Origin: Colwellia sp.
GTDB taxonomy: Bacteria; Pseudomonadota; Gammaproteobacteria; Enterobacterales; Alteromonadaceae
Assembly (NCBI GenBank): GCA_013215295.1
Contig: JABSOZ010000005.1
Coordinates: 186,001 to 250,000 of the forward strand
Length of the DNA stretch: 64,000 nt
Direction of reading: 5' to 3'
Shown here: piece after piece, positions 1-9,078 of the stretch
How positions within the stretch are numbered: position 1 is the stretch's first letter
How the letters are laid out: every line of letters starts with the position of its first letter
Program-made: the position numbers and the translations under genes
The notes under the pieces: generated by a model
What the model was told of the DNA's origin: nothing
What the model saw: only the letters and a program-made list of their open reading frames with translations
Databases searched by the model: none

Positions 1-72
1 AAAGTGGTGCCTGTTTCTATTTTGAATTATGTACCTAAAAACAAACGATAGATTAATAATATTCCCTCTCAT

Positions 73-118
73 CAGTTAAGTATTAATGAGTTTCAGCCAA
101 CCAATAAATACTTAACTG
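73..118. repeat. 12-bp perfect inverted repeat upstream of the first gene
   Basis: The arms CAGTTAAGTATT (73-84) and AATACTTAACTG (107-118) are perfectly complementary and separated by 22 nt. The repeat lies about 70 bp upstream of the first gene. No T-run follows, so it is not an obvious terminator; it may be an operator or the end of an upstream unit. Confidence 0.6.
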
Positions 119-186
119 GCTATGTTTAGCGCCTGCAATCGGCTATATTTACTTTAATACATTCCCCTTAATAAATTAATACCACT

Positions 187-735
187 GTGCATACTCTATT
201 AGATGTTTTACAAGCGATTTTATTTGTCGGCGTACCTGTTGGTATATTTAGTTTTTTAATGATCTACTTTTCTTATCAGAAAGGATATTTATCAACTGAT
301 GATGAACTCAAAGATGTTTTTAAAAAAAATAACGACACAGGGTCATCTCTTTCAAGAAAACACAAAAAAGACTTATTATTTTTGCACTCTAAATGGGTGA
401 CCTTCGGTGGTGGTTTTTATGGGCTGATTGCGTTGTTAACTTTTATTGTTATTGAATTAACTCAAGTCATTAATTTCTTGTTTAGTATTAAGGGATGGCA
501 GGATGTTGTCGCATTATTCACCTTAGACACTTTGATTGCTATGATAATTGATTCAATAACTAACATGATACAGGCAATTATTTGGTTTACTTATTGGTCC
601 GGTAAATTCAATACTGATAATTTCATTGTGTGGATTTTTATTGCTTATATAAGTTATCGCTTTGCTGAAAAGTATGCGATGCGTTATACCGTTTATCAAC
701 GTAAACATGCTCATGAAGGGGTTTTAGAAGAGTAA
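187..735 (+). CDS. Hypothetical integral membrane protein
   Basis: The gene encodes 182 residues with a GTG start and no strong ribosome binding site. Hydrophobic segments lie at about residues 8-28, 73-100, 105-130 and 143-160, so it is probably an inner-membrane protein with three or four spans. A polar, Lys-rich cytoplasmic loop occupies about residues 32-66. I do not recognise the family and see no catalytic motif. A 12-bp inverted repeat lies about 70 bp upstream. The next gene is convergent, with only about 47 bp between stops, so this appears to be a single-gene transcript. Confidence 0.6.
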   Translation: MHTLLDVLQAILFVGVPVGIFSFLMIYFSYQKGYLSTDDELKDVFKKNNDTGSSLSRKHKKDLLFLHSKWVTFGGGFYGLIALLTFIVIELTQVINFLFSIKGWQDVVALFTLDTLIAMIIDSITNMIQAIIWFTYWSGKFNTDNFIVWIFIAYISYRFAEKYAMRYTVYQRKHAHEGVLEE

Positions 736-782
736 TCGGGAAAAGAATACTCTTCTATTTGCATAAGCAAAACATTCTTGGG

Positions 783-1739
783 CTATTTATTCATATTTCC
801 TTGGAAAATAGCACGTCTAATATGGCTTTTTTTAGTTTCTTTTTTCAATGTTACTTGTCCTGCATCTAGCTCTATACCTAAAGAGCGTAATTCATTCATG
901 TATTTAGGTAAGGCGTAACTTTCTGAAAATTTAGCAAATAATGAAGTAAAGATAACGTTTTTAGTTAACTTGTCGAGTTGTTTGGTTATTTCTTCTGCCG
1001 ATAAATAGCGGTCAAAACAGCATTTGTGCAATTCATATAACGCTTTATCAAGTGAATAACCGGTGTTGCGTTCTCTTAGAGCAATGTCAGCTTTAAGCCA
1101 ATATAGCGCACCACTCCAGTAAACACGCATGTAGCTATGGTTTTGATTAATATTATCACTCAAATAACTTAATTTTTTATGATTGTAACCGGTTTCTTTC
1201 TTACCTCGCTCAAAGCCATCATAAAGTTTTTGCCACATCTTGTTTTCGCTAAACATACCTGCGCGGGCTTGTATTATATTTTGATAATAACTCGCTAATC
1301 CTTCTGAAAACCAACGGGCATCTCCAGCGTCATATGGAATAAGCAAGTGGCTAAATTCATGATATATCGTCCAATCGTCTTTTAATTCATCGAGGGTACT
1401 TTTAGGGTTCACAACAAGTGTCACCTCAGGAATAGTATTGCGGCTCACTTCTCCCCATGGAACAACACCTGAGTCTCGTTTACTGAATTCTATTTTAGTG
1501 ATGAAATGGTCCACAGGGAGTTCACCATAAACAAGTGTTAACGCGTCACCGGTATGATTAACCCATTGGCGTAAAATTTCTTTTTTATCGGAAGACATCT
1601 TTGAATGGAACTGCACATCTATATTTTGGTTGTCATGAGTATTATCACCTTTGTTTTTTGCAGATGAATAAGGCGTAAAAAGAAGGAATAACAAAGTAAA
1701 AGTTAAGATCTGATATTTTATGGCCTCTTTAGTAACCAT
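783..1739 (-). CDS. Secreted gluzincin-like (HExxH) metallopeptidase-like protein
   Basis: This is a protein of about 318 residues with an N-terminal signal peptide (hydrophobic core ILTFTLLFLLF, likely cleaved after SSA), so it is probably periplasmic. The motif HEFSH, followed about 20 residues later by WFSEGLASYY, matches the zinc ligands HExxH plus distal Glu of M1/MA-clan peptidases; the Glu in SEG would be the third ligand. The domain resembles peptidase-MA-like proteins. I chose the ATG at 1739 because AGGA sits 7 nt upstream; a GTG six bases earlier overlaps that site too closely. The substrate is unknown and the gene stands alone. Confidence 0.65.
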   Translation of the reverse strand: MVTKEAIKYQILTFTLLFLLFTPYSSAKNKGDNTHDNQNIDVQFHSKMSSDKKEILRQWVNHTGDALTLVYGELPVDHFITKIEFSKRDSGVVPWGEVSRNTIPEVTLVVNPKSTLDELKDDWTIYHEFSHLLIPYDAGDARWFSEGLASYYQNIIQARAGMFSENKMWQKLYDGFERGKKETGYNHKKLSYLSDNINQNHSYMRVYWSGALYWLKADIALRERNTGYSLDKALYELHKCCFDRYLSAEEITKQLDKLTKNVIFTSLFAKFSESYALPKYMNELRSLGIELDAGQVTLKKETKKSHIRRAIFQGNMNK

Positions 1740-1958
1740 CGGCACATCCTAAATAGAATTTCATAAGCATCATCATTGTAGGTTTAACACCATAAAAATG
1801 ACCTAGAATTCGACATTTTACTTTGAAAGACTGTGTAACAAGACATTACAAAGGTAAAAAGTTGCAGAAGAAAGTCATAAGAGTAATGACAAGAAATGAT
1901 AAAGTTTGCTGATCACCGGGTGAGGTGAAAATACGATAAAATGACGAACTGCTGTTAA

Positions 1959-2345
1959 TTAGCGACTGTCGCTCATTAAGTCGTCGAGGATCAACTGTGC
2001 TTTTTTGGGATGATTCAAATCCACAACTTCAATCATTTCACATTCATCCCTAACCATTTCTGCTATATTACTGGGGTATTGACGACAATCTTCAGGACGG
2101 TCTAGATAAATAGCACAGGTATATTTTACTTGCTCTGATGAGTGTTGGTTGGGCATTTTCTCTAAAAATGGGCATTGTGTTAATTGTTCGCCTGTTTCAG
2201 GGCTAAACCAAATTTTATCCTTGATGACATATTGATGAATATGCGGTCTAAAAATTTCCCACATTTTAATATCTTCATCAGAAGCTTCAATGCCGCCATC
2301 GCCATATTTGATACAACATTTCCCACATTGATTACAATCTTTCAA
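1959..2345 (-). CDS. YkgJ-family cysteine cluster protein
   Basis: This 128-residue protein belongs to the YkgJ-type Fe/Zn-binding cysteine cluster family. It begins with CNQCGKCC and carries later cysteines in CPFLE, YTCAIY and EDCRQYP, the spaced set typical of the family. It is predicted cytoplasmic. The start is TTG, supported by GGGAG about 9 nt upstream. The exact biochemical role of the family is not established; metal chelation or a role in oxidative or metal stress is inferred. It is transcribed towards the peptidase-like gene with a 219-bp gap, so co-transcription is doubtful. Confidence 0.8.
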   Translation of the reverse strand: MKDCNQCGKCCIKYGDGGIEASDEDIKMWEIFRPHIHQYVIKDKIWFSPETGEQLTQCPFLEKMPNQHSSEQVKYTCAIYLDRPEDCRQYPSNIAEMVRDECEMIEVVDLNHPKKAQLILDDLMSDSR

Positions 2346-2401
2346 AGGAAGACTCCCATTATTCGTTGATAAAATTGTATCATGTTAGCTTAGTAATTAT
2401 T

Positions 2402-2509
2402 ATGCGGTTTATTTATCAGTTCATTTTTTTTGTCTGGTTTTCTGTGTGTTTGACCAATCTAATTCTGCCCCTTGTGCTGATTGGCATTCAGCAGTATGCT
2501 CAGCGATGA
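2402..2509 (+). CDS. Possible 35-residue single-span membrane microprotein
   Basis: An ATG-initiated ORF of 35 codons encodes an almost wholly hydrophobic peptide (residues about 4-30) with a polar end QQYAQR. It sits divergently 57 bp from the YkgJ-type gene, in a gap with no other candidate. No clear Shine-Dalgarno sequence precedes it, so this is a tentative call. The rest of the gap to the peroxiredoxin gene (2510-2739) shows nothing else I can name. Confidence 0.25.
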   Translation: MRFIYQFIFFVWFSVCLTNLILPLVLIGIQQYAQR

Positions 2510-2739
2510 ATAGTTAAATTGACAACGCTTTAATATACATATTGAAAGGTGCTCAAGTAAAACGTCGAATAGATGAATTAGTGTTCCCATTAAACTATTT
2601 GAGGAATTTAGACGAATCTTACTCTCATAAAGGATGGACGAACTTTTGTCGAAAGGGTAGCTGTGTCAAATAACATAAATTTAAAACCAACTATTAAATA
2701 ATAAACCCGAAATACACTCATCTTTAAAAGGTAACCCTG

Positions 2740-3270
2740 ATGAAAAAATCGTCAAAAGTAGTTTGTACATTATTAGCCATATTTACCAGTTTTAGCTTGT
2801 TAGCGACTGATTTGAAAGTTGGAGATCAAGCGCCAGATTTTAAATTACAGGCGACAAATGGTGATTATTATCAATTGAGTGATTATAAAGGTAAACAAGC
2901 AGTAGTCTTAGCATGGTACCCAATGGCTAATACCCGCGGATGTACTATCGAATGTAAATCATTGGTAGAGAAGGGACATTTGATAAGAGAATACAATGCC
3001 AGTTATTTTATGGCCAGTGTTGACCCGTTGGACAAAAATAGAGCTTTTGCAAAGAAAACGGGTGCAGATTTCCCTATGTTAAGCGATCCAACGAAAGAAA
3101 CCGCGCAAGCATATGATGTGTTAAATATTATGAGAATGGCAAGTAGGGTAACTTTTTATATTTCAAAAGAAGGTAAGATATTAAAAATAGATGAGGATAT
3201 AACCCCTAAAACAGCTGCTGAAGATATTGCAAAAAATTTACAATTTTTAAAAGTAGCACTGTCTAAATAA
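2740..3270 (+). CDS. Exported peroxiredoxin (BCP/PrxQ-like)
   Basis: This is a 176-residue thiol peroxidase with an N-terminal signal peptide (hydrophobic to about residue 20), suggesting periplasmic peroxide reduction. The AhpC/TSA fold is recognisable from the stretch GDQAPDF and from TRGCTIEC. Cys68 would be peroxidatic and Cys72 the resolving residue. The Cys-Cys distance is four residues, against five in E. coli BCP, a small departure from the family pattern. AAGG lies upstream of the ATG. A symmetrical terminator follows and is shared with the convergent bacterioferritin operon, a sensible neighbour because both limit iron-peroxide chemistry. Confidence 0.85.
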   Translation: MKKSSKVVCTLLAIFTSFSLLATDLKVGDQAPDFKLQATNGDYYQLSDYKGKQAVVLAWYPMANTRGCTIECKSLVEKGHLIREYNASYFMASVDPLDKNRAFAKKTGADFPMLSDPTKETAQAYDVLNIMRMASRVTFYISKEGKILKIDEDITPKTAAEDIAKNLQFLKVALSK

Positions 3271-3283
3271 AGTTATAAAATAT

Positions 3284-3309
3284 AAAAGCCGGAGTTATTC
3301 CGGCTTTAA
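3284..3309. terminator. Bidirectional rho-independent terminator
   Basis: Stem AAAGCCGGA with TTCCGGCTTT closes over GTTA, with A/T runs on both sides. It lies between the convergent peroxiredoxin and bacterioferritin genes and can serve both. Confidence 0.85.
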
Positions 3310-3335
3310 AAATAAAGATATTGAGTAAGGTTCGA

Positions 3336-3803
3336 TTACATCTGTGATTGAATATAGTTTTGTAATCCTATTTTATCGATTAACCCTAAATGTTGTTCAA
3401 GCCAATAAATATGATCCATCTCAGTATCATCAAGTAGGTCTTCAAGAATCGTTCGACTAATGTAATCTTGCTCTTGCTCACAAATAGCAATGATTTTACG
3501 AAGGCTCTCTGCAACAATACGCTCTGCCTCTAAATCGTTCGCCAACATTTCTTTAACGTTAGAACCGATGTTTACTTTTTCTCGAGATACAGTATCTGCG
3601 TGGCCCTCTAAAAATAAAATCCGTTCAGCTAGGCGTTTCGCATGACCAAGCTCTTCTTCATATTCATGGGACAGTTTTTCATGGAGTTTATTTATCCCCC
3701 AGTCTTCGTAAATTTTTGAATGGGCTAAGTATTGATCCATTGATGTTAATTCAAGGGTTAATTGCTTATTAAGTTGGTCTATAACTAACTGTTTACCTTG
3801 CAT
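3336..3803 (-). CDS. bfr: Bacterioferritin, ferroxidase-type subunit (haem Met absent)
   Basis: This is a 155-residue four-helix ferritin-like subunit. Compared with E. coli Bfr, the diiron ligands are present: Glu18, Glu51, His54, Glu94 and the Glu128/His131 pair, shifted by one. The haem-ligating Met52 is replaced by Leu (sequence EELGHA). It therefore looks catalytic but unable to bind the bridging haem on its own. It follows the partner subunit gene with a single base between them, so the two are surely one operon. Two-subunit bacterioferritins are known (for example Neisseria BfrA/BfrB), and the native shell is probably mixed. Confidence 0.9.
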   Translation of the reverse strand: MQGKQLVIDQLNKQLTLELTSMDQYLAHSKIYEDWGINKLHEKLSHEYEEELGHAKRLAERILFLEGHADTVSREKVNIGSNVKEMLANDLEAERIVAESLRKIIAICEQEQDYISRTILEDLLDDTEMDHIYWLEQHLGLIDKIGLQNYIQSQM

Positions 3804-3804
3804 G

Positions 3805-4278
3805 TTAATCTTCCTCCATCATAGATTGTAAATAGTTTTCAATGCCAATATTTGTGATAAGTAGTTGCTGTGCTTCTATCCAATCAACATGATCCTCTTC
3901 TGCATTTAGTCTATTTTCAAGTAATTCTCTGCTGATGTAATCTTTTTCAGTCTCACAAAGTGCAATAGCCTTACGTAAATCAGCTATATGGTCGTTTTCA
4001 AAGTCAAGGTCGCATTGCAACATTTCTGCAGCATGTTCGCCTATTCTAAGTTTTGCAAGTTGCTGTAAATTAGGTAGACCTTCGAGGAAGAGAATTCTCT
4101 CGATAATATCATCCGCTTGCTTCATGTCTTTTATTGATTTTTTAAAGGACTTTTCATCTAGCCCCTCTAATCCCCAATTTTTAAACATTCGCGCATGCAA
4201 AAAATATTGATTTATCGAACTAAGCTCTTGAGTGAGTATTTGGTTTAACGTAGCTAAAATATTTATTTTACCTTTCAT
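3805..4278 (-). CDS. bfr: Bacterioferritin, haem-binding-type subunit (degenerate ferroxidase site)
   Basis: This 157-residue protein is close to E. coli Bfr overall and keeps the haem ligand Met52 in KDMKQA. In the diiron site Glu51 is replaced by Asp and His54 by Gln, while Glu18, Glu94, Glu127 and His130 remain. It thus complements the downstream subunit, which has the intact diiron site but no haem Met. It is first in the operon. The 190-bp upstream gap contains a weak Fur-like stretch (TGATAATTACTATT near 4397-4410). The expected product is an iron-storage shell that also exchanges electrons with Bfd, encoded just upstream. Confidence 0.9.
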   Translation of the reverse strand: MKGKINILATLNQILTQELSSINQYFLHARMFKNWGLEGLDEKSFKKSIKDMKQADDIIERILFLEGLPNLQQLAKLRIGEHAAEMLQCDLDFENDHIADLRKAIALCETEKDYISRELLENRLNAEEDHVDWIEAQQLLITNIGIENYLQSMMEED

Positions 4279-4468
4279 AATGCCTCCATACTTAAATAAA
4301 CATTATTTAAATATAGGTTGGTTTATAGAAAGGAGAAAAGATTAAATAAATCTATAAAGGTGCTTAATAGATTGATATTAAATAAGTAAATGGGAATGAT
4401 AATTACTATTGTTCTTATTAATTTAGTTTAAATCATTTAGTTTGTTGATATAGGTGCAATGATCAAAC

Positions 4469-4663
4469 TTAAGCTACAGCAGGTTGTGCTTCGGCAATTT
4501 TTATTAATTTAGTATTTAATATCTTTTTTGCACAGGAACAGCATTGTCCACATTGGTTACCGACGTTAAGCTCTTCAGATATCATCCGCATAGTCGTCGC
4601 CCCATCATCGATGGCAGCTTCAATTTGACTGTCGGTAACGCCATGACAAATGCACACGTACAT
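4469..4663 (-). CDS. bfd: Bacterioferritin-associated ferredoxin Bfd
   Basis: This small [2Fe-2S] ferredoxin reduces the haem of bacterioferritin to release stored iron. It has the family start MYVCICHG and the C-terminal ligand pair in CGQCCSC. I chose the ATG at 4663 (64 residues) because family members begin MYVC. An in-frame ATG at 4696 would add 11 unconserved hydrophobic residues. A near-perfect Fur box 44-62 bp upstream indicates induction under iron starvation, as known for bfd in other gammaproteobacteria. The bacterioferritin operon lies downstream on the same strand. Confidence 0.93.
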   Translation of the reverse strand: MYVCICHGVTDSQIEAAIDDGATTMRMISEELNVGNQCGQCCSCAKKILNTKLIKIAEAQPAVA

Positions 4664-4706
4664 AAGGTAAAGCTCAGTGAGAAATAATAGCGCCAATGGT
4701 AATCTA

Positions 4707-4725
4707 AATGATAATGATTATCAAT
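4707..4725. promoter_or_regulatory. Fur box of bfd
   Basis: The core TGATAAT, one base, ATTATCA (4709-4723) is an exact 7-1-7 Fur motif. It overlaps the likely -35 region of bfd (TTGATA on the minus strand). Confidence 0.85.
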
Positions 4726-4820
4726 GGCTTTTTGTGGTAAATTGAACTTTACCCGTTTTTTCCTCGACAGAGAGAATATTCTCTATAACAGCTTTAATTC
4801 CCCTTTGAATGTAAACGGCT

Positions 4821-5678
4821 TTATACTTGATGAAATTCTTCACAAGCTATTAAAGTATTTTCAATCAAGCTTGCAACAGTCATTGGACCTACGCCGCCAG
4901 GTACAGGTGTAATATAAGCTGCTTTGGTTTTCGCGATATCAAAACCAATATCTCCAACAAGTTTTCCATTGTCTAAGCGGTTAATACCTACATCAATCAC
5001 GATAGCGCCTTCTTTAATCCATTCTCCAGGAATAAACTCAGGTTTTCCTACGGCACACACTAATAAATCAGCGTTGCGTACTTTGTCTTCAAGATTTTTA
5101 GTAAATCGATGTGTCGTTGTTACTGTGCAACCGGCTAGTAATAACTCTAATGTCATGGGGCGGCCAACAATATTTGAAGCACCCACTATAACCGCTTCTA
5201 AACCGTGAGGATTAACACCTGTAGTTTCGATGAGCTTTATAATGCCTTTAGGTGTGCATGGCCTTAATCCAGGCTGGCGAAGTGCTAGTTTTCCGACATT
5301 AAATGGGTGGAATCCATCAACATCCTTTAAAGGGTTGATATGTTCGATAATTAAATTAGCATCCAAACCTTTTGGTAACGGTAGTTGAACTAAAATGCCA
5401 TCAATACTTTCGTCATTATTTAATTCATCAATTAAAGTAAATAATTCTGCTTGTGTTGTCGTTGGCTCAAGATCATAAGAACGTGAAAGAAAACCGACTT
5501 CTTCACAAGCTCTACGTTTACTACCTACATAAACTTGTGAAGCAGGATCAGAGCCTACTAATATAACCGCCAATCCGGGAGGTCTTAAGCCCTTTTTAAT
5601 GCGTAGTGCTACTTTTTCTTTTACTGAGAGCCTAAGCTGCTGTGCAATGTACTTACCGTCTATAAGAGTTGCTGTCAT
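4821..5678 (-). CDS. folD: Methylenetetrahydrofolate dehydrogenase/cyclohydrolase FolD
   Basis: This 285-residue bifunctional cytoplasmic enzyme interconverts 5,10-methylene-THF and 10-formyl-THF with NADP. Family marks are [11 protein letters not shown] (catalytic Tyr and Lys), ILVQLPLP, the Rossmann segment [11 protein letters not shown], and the C-terminal [11 protein letters not shown]. The length matches E. coli FolD (288). It sits next to the tRNA cluster and tig, a gene order seen in other Alteromonadales. It ends about 100 bp from the bfd promoter and appears monocistronic. The 285 bp between its start and the tRNA promoter hold nothing I can identify. Confidence 0.97.
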   Translation of the reverse strand: MTATLIDGKYIAQQLRLSVKEKVALRIKKGLRPPGLAVILVGSDPASQVYVGSKRRACEEVGFLSRSYDLEPTTTQAELFTLIDELNNDESIDGILVQLPLPKGLDANLIIEHINPLKDVDGFHPFNVGKLALRQPGLRPCTPKGIIKLIETTGVNPHGLEAVIVGASNIVGRPMTLELLLAGCTVTTTHRFTKNLEDKVRNADLLVCAVGKPEFIPGEWIKEGAIVIDVGINRLDNGKLVGDIGFDIAKTKAAYITPVPGGVGPMTVASLIENTLIACEEFHQV

Positions 5679-5963
5679 GATAGTTTCAATTAAATTAGTT
5701 AAATGATGAAAAACGCCGCCATTTTCGCATAAAAAGAGGGACTGTTATAGCAGGGCTGGGTATAAATGTACTTTTATTAGGTAATTAATGGCCAAATTAA
5801 TATATTCAAAATTAAAAGTACAATTTAGCTTATGTTTACCCAAATCATTAGGTACAAAATTTATGCACATTAGAAAAGCTGTTATATTTATAGGCAATAA
5901 GTGGTGATTATCAAGCGCCTTGCTTTAAAAGTGAGCAAGCAGTTATTTTTTTACAAAAAAGGT

Positions 5964-5992
5964 TTGACGGGGCTCAGGCAACTAGGTAATAT
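5964..5992 (+). promoter_or_regulatory. Sigma-70 promoter of the tRNA operon
   Basis: TTGACG at 5964-5969, a 17-bp spacer and TAATAT at 5987-5992 form a near-consensus promoter. A GC-rich discriminator (CCGCACCCG) follows, as is typical of stringently controlled stable RNA promoters. The first tRNA begins about 45 bp downstream of the likely start. Confidence 0.85.
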
Positions 5993-6044
5993 CCGCACCC
6001 GTTGAAAGACACATATTTATCGTTTCTTTTAACGCAGTATATGT

Positions 6045-6121
6045 CGGTGATTAGCGCAGCTTGGTAGCGCACTTGGTTTGGGTCCAAGGGGTCGCAAGTT
6101 CGAATCTTGCATCACCGACCA
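6045..6121 (+). tRNA. tRNA-Pro (TGG), copy 1
   Basis: This is a 77-nt cloverleaf with acceptor CGGTGAT paired to ATCACCG, anticodon TGG in a seven-base loop, T-loop GTTCGAATC, discriminator A and an encoded CCA. It is identical to the copy at 6388-6464. Confidence 0.97.
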
Positions 6122-6170
6122 CTTTTTTAATTATGTTGTTAGTAACTAAAAAATAATTCTGTAGGTTAAT

Positions 6171-6247
<77 letters not shown>

Positions 6248-6262
6248 TACAGTATTTACAAT

Positions 6263-6339
6263 GGTGGCTATAGCTCAGTTGGTAGAGCCCCGGATTGTGA
6301 TTCCGGTTGTCGAGGGTTCAAGTCCCTTTAGCCACCCCA
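6263..6339 (+). tRNA. tRNA-His (GTG)
   Basis: This is a 77-nt gene including the His-specific extra G at position -1 (6263), which pairs with C73. The anticodon is GTG in loop TTGTGAT, the D-arm is AGCTCAGTTGGTAGAGC, and CCA is encoded. A 31-nt internal stretch (6293-6323, anticodon arm through T-arm) recurs exactly, inverted, at 29554-29584. Confidence 0.97.
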
Positions 6340-6387
6340 TTTTTTCTAAAAAAATGGTAGTGAATGTTGTAAGAATAGAATAAATGT

Positions 6388-6464
6388 CGGTGATTAGCGC
6401 AGCTTGGTAGCGCACTTGGTTTGGGTCCAAGGGGTCGCAAGTTCGAATCTTGCATCACCGACCA
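6388..6464 (+). tRNA. tRNA-Pro (TGG), copy 2
   Basis: This is an identical duplicate of the Pro tRNA at 6045-6121 and shares a few flanking bases (ATGT before, CTT after). It closes the Pro-Arg-His-Pro operon. The 433-bp gap that follows holds the tig promoter. Confidence 0.97.
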
Positions 6465-6654
6465 CTTCTTAATGAATACTCCTCTTTATTTTAGAATAGC
6501 TTTTCCTTACTTTCTTAAGAATATAATTCCATCAAACATTCTATAATTATTAAATTTTCTTGCTTAACACACACTCATTTTCCTCCAAAGCTCCATTTTG
6601 CTGTTGTTTTATCACTATTTTTTAAAATAAGTCAAAAATAACCCAATTAAGGGG

Positions 6655-6683
6655 TCGACTCTTATATAAAGCATCGCTATAAT
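6655..6683 (+). promoter_or_regulatory. Probable tig promoter
   Basis: TCGACT (6655-6660), a 17-bp spacer and a perfect TATAAT (6678-6683) form a good sigma-70 promoter. The leader to tig would be about 205 nt. It contains a degenerate direct repeat, in which TTTTATTC followed by GAG and TTAA-type words appears twice near 6711-6760. Confidence 0.6.
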
Positions 6684-6897
6684 TTCGCGTCATTATTTTA
6701 AAATCTTGGTTTTATTCTGAGCCTATTAAGTTTGATTTTATTCAGAGACTTAATAGAGATTGGTAATTACTTGGATTTTTCGGGCTTCTGTAGCATTGGT
6801 TATAGAGCTACAAACGTCACACTCTTTGGCTAATTAAGCTGTGAAGTAGTTGTGTTATTGAAAGCGTTAATAAAACGCTAAGTTTTGAGGTATTAAA

Positions 6898-8205
6898 ATG
6901 CAAGTTTCAGTAGAGACTACACAAGGTTTGGAACGTAAGTTAACTATTTCTGTTCCTGCAGAATCAGTAGATGTAGAAGTAAAAAACCGTCTTCGTCACA
7001 TATCAAAAACCCAACGAATTAATGGTTTCCGTCCAGGTAAAGTTCCTGCGTCAGTTATCCAAAAGCGTTACGGTCAATCAGTTCGTCAAGAAGTTGCTGG
7101 TGAATTAATGCAACGTAACTTTGTTGATGCAATTGTTGCCGAAAAAATGAACCCAGCTGGTCGTCCAAATTTCATTGCTAAAAGCAATGAAGACGGTAAA
7201 CCGCTTGAATTCGAAGCTACATTCGAAATTTATCCTGAAGTTGTTTTAACTGGCTTAGAGTCAATCGCTGTTGAGCGTCCTAAGGTTGAAGTTACAGATG
7301 CTGATTTAGATGAAATGTTCACTACATTACAGAATCAACACAAAACGTGGAAAGAAAATAAGCGTAAAACTAAATCAGGTGACAAACTTACTTTAGATTT
7401 TACTGGCCGTGTTGACGGTGAAATTTTTGAAGGCGGAGAAGCAAAAGATTTCGAACTTGAATTAGGCGCTGGTCGCATGATCCCAGGTTTTGAAAAAGAA
7501 ATCACAGGTATGAAAGTAGGCGAAGAAAAAACAATCAAGGTTACTTTCCCTGAAGATTACCATGCTGAAAACCTTAAAGGTAAAGAAGCAGAATTTGATA
7601 TCGTTATTCATAAAACTGAAGGTCCAGTATTACCATCAATTGATGAAGATTTTGCTAAATTATTTGGTGTTAAAGAAGGTGGTATTGAAGCCCTTCGTAC
7701 TGAAGTAAGCACTAATATGACACGTGAACTAACTCAAGCGGTTAAAGCTAAAGTTAAAGATCAAGTTATCGAAGGTTTATTAGCTGCGAATGATGTTGAA
7801 ATTCCTAAAGCATTAATTGCTCAAGAAATTGAAGTATTACGCAAGCAAGCAATGCAACGCTTTGCTGGTCAAATGGATCCTAATAACATGCCAGAGCTTC
7901 CAGCTGACATGTTTGAAGAACAAGCTAAACGCCGCGTTAAAGTTGGCTTGTTACTTGGTGAAGTGATCAAGGTAAATGAATTGAAAGTTGACGAAAGTAA
8001 AGTTAACGAATTAATTGCATCAGCTGCATCTGCTTACGAAGATCCAAAAGAAGTTATTGAGCACTACGCAACAAATAAAGAGCTTAATCAGCAAATGCAA
8101 AATGTTGCATTAGAAGAGCAAGCTGTTGAGTTGTTACTTGAAAGCGCAAAAGTTAAAGATAAAAAAGCTAGCTTCAAAGACATAATGAATCCAGAAGGTA
8201 AGTAA
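6898..8205 (+). CDS. tig: Trigger factor
   Basis: This 435-residue ribosome-associated chaperone and prolyl isomerase binds nascent chains at the exit tunnel. The N-terminal ribosome-docking loop contains the signature GFRPGKVP (about residues 42-49). The FKBP-type domain spans about 160-240 ([16 protein letters not shown]). The long helical C-terminal domain follows to residue 435. The length matches E. coli Tig (432). GAGG lies just upstream of the ATG. It heads the conserved order tig, clpP, clpX, lon. A hairpin terminator after it suggests that most tig transcripts end before clpP. Confidence 0.98.
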   Translation: MQVSVETTQGLERKLTISVPAESVDVEVKNRLRHISKTQRINGFRPGKVPASVIQKRYGQSVRQEVAGELMQRNFVDAIVAEKMNPAGRPNFIAKSNEDGKPLEFEATFEIYPEVVLTGLESIAVERPKVEVTDADLDEMFTTLQNQHKTWKENKRKTKSGDKLTLDFTGRVDGEIFEGGEAKDFELELGAGRMIPGFEKEITGMKVGEEKTIKVTFPEDYHAENLKGKEAEFDIVIHKTEGPVLPSIDEDFAKLFGVKEGGIEALRTEVSTNMTRELTQAVKAKVKDQVIEGLLAANDVEIPKALIAQEIEVLRKQAMQRFAGQMDPNNMPELPADMFEEQAKRRVKVGLLLGEVIKVNELKVDESKVNELIASAASAYEDPKEVIEHYATNKELNQQMQNVALEEQAVELLLESAKVKDKKASFKDIMNPEGK

Positions 8206-8293
8206 TCACTGATTTACTAAATTTGTAGCATTTTATTGCAACAAATTTAAATTGGTCTACCTTTTAGATTGACTTTATGTCAAGCAATCGCTT

Positions 8294-8330
8294 AAATGGC
8301 TAGTATGGGGACATACGAGCCATTTTTTAT
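8294..8330 (+). terminator. Terminator between tig and clpP
   Basis: A two-part stem, AAATGGCT with AGCCATTT plus inner GTATG with CATAC, closes over GGGA and runs into a T-tract. It ends 18 bp before the clpP start codon. Confidence 0.8.
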
Positions 8331-8347
8331 ATAGAAAGGAAATATAT

Positions 8348-8986
8348 TTGTTTACTTCTCAAAATAATTCTCAAAACATCACAAGTACGACTGAAAGTGC
8401 ATTAGTGCCAATGGTTATTGAACAAACACCTAAGGGTGAACGTTCATACGATATTTATTCAAGACTTTTAAAAGAACGTGTTATTTTCTTATGTGGTCAA
8501 GTTGAAGATCACATGGCGAATTTGATTGTTGCTCAGTTATTGTTTCTTGAATCTGAAAGCCCTGAAAAAGATATTTTTTTATATATCAATTCCCCAGGCG
8601 GTTCTGTAACTGCTGGTATGGCTATTTACGATACAATGAAATTCATCAAGCCAAATATCAGTACTGTGTGTATTGGTCAAGCGGCGAGTATGGGTGCATT
8701 CTTATTGTCAGGTGGCGAAAAAGGCAAACGTTATTGTTTACCTAATGCACGTGTGATGATTCATCAGCCTCTTGGTGGTTTCCAAGGCCAAGCATCTGAT
8801 TTCGAAATTCATGCGAAAGAAATTCTTTATATAAAAGATAAATTAAACCGTTTAATGGCAGAGCATACAGGTCAGCCTTTAGAGAAAGTTTCTCAAGACA
8901 CGGATAGAGATAATTTCTTAAGTGCAGAAAGTGCGGTTGAATATGGATTAGTTGACTCCATATTAAAAGAAAGACTAGATAAATAG
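8348..8986 (+). CDS. clpP: ATP-dependent Clp protease proteolytic subunit
   Basis: This 212-residue serine protease forms the tetradecameric chamber used with ClpX or ClpA. The catalytic triad is visible: Ser114 (GQAASMGA), His139 (MIHQPLGG) and Asp188 (TDRDNF). The first about 20 residues (rich in Asn, Ser and Thr, ending near ALVPMVIEQ) correspond to the E. coli propeptide plus axial loop. The start is TTG, supported by AAAGGA 8 nt upstream; the alternative Met22 would remove the propeptide. It is followed at 92 bp by clpX, its unfoldase partner. Confidence 0.98.
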   Translation: MFTSQNNSQNITSTTESALVPMVIEQTPKGERSYDIYSRLLKERVIFLCGQVEDHMANLIVAQLLFLESESPEKDIFLYINSPGGSVTAGMAIYDTMKFIKPNISTVCIGQAASMGAFLLSGGEKGKRYCLPNARVMIHQPLGGFQGQASDFEIHAKEILYIKDKLNRLMAEHTGQPLEKVSQDTDRDNFLSAESAVEYGLVDSILKERLDK

Positions 8987-9078
8987 TGTCAAATCCTTGT
9001 GAGTAACATTGTAATCTACGTAATTTATGAAATACTTAACAGTATCTGTTTAGAAACTAAAAGAATTAGAGGTTCCGT

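Noticed and set aside
4395-4412. Fur box for the bacterioferritin operon
   Set aside because: One half-site is perfect, but the other matches only 4 of 7; too weak to list as a site beside the clear bfd box.
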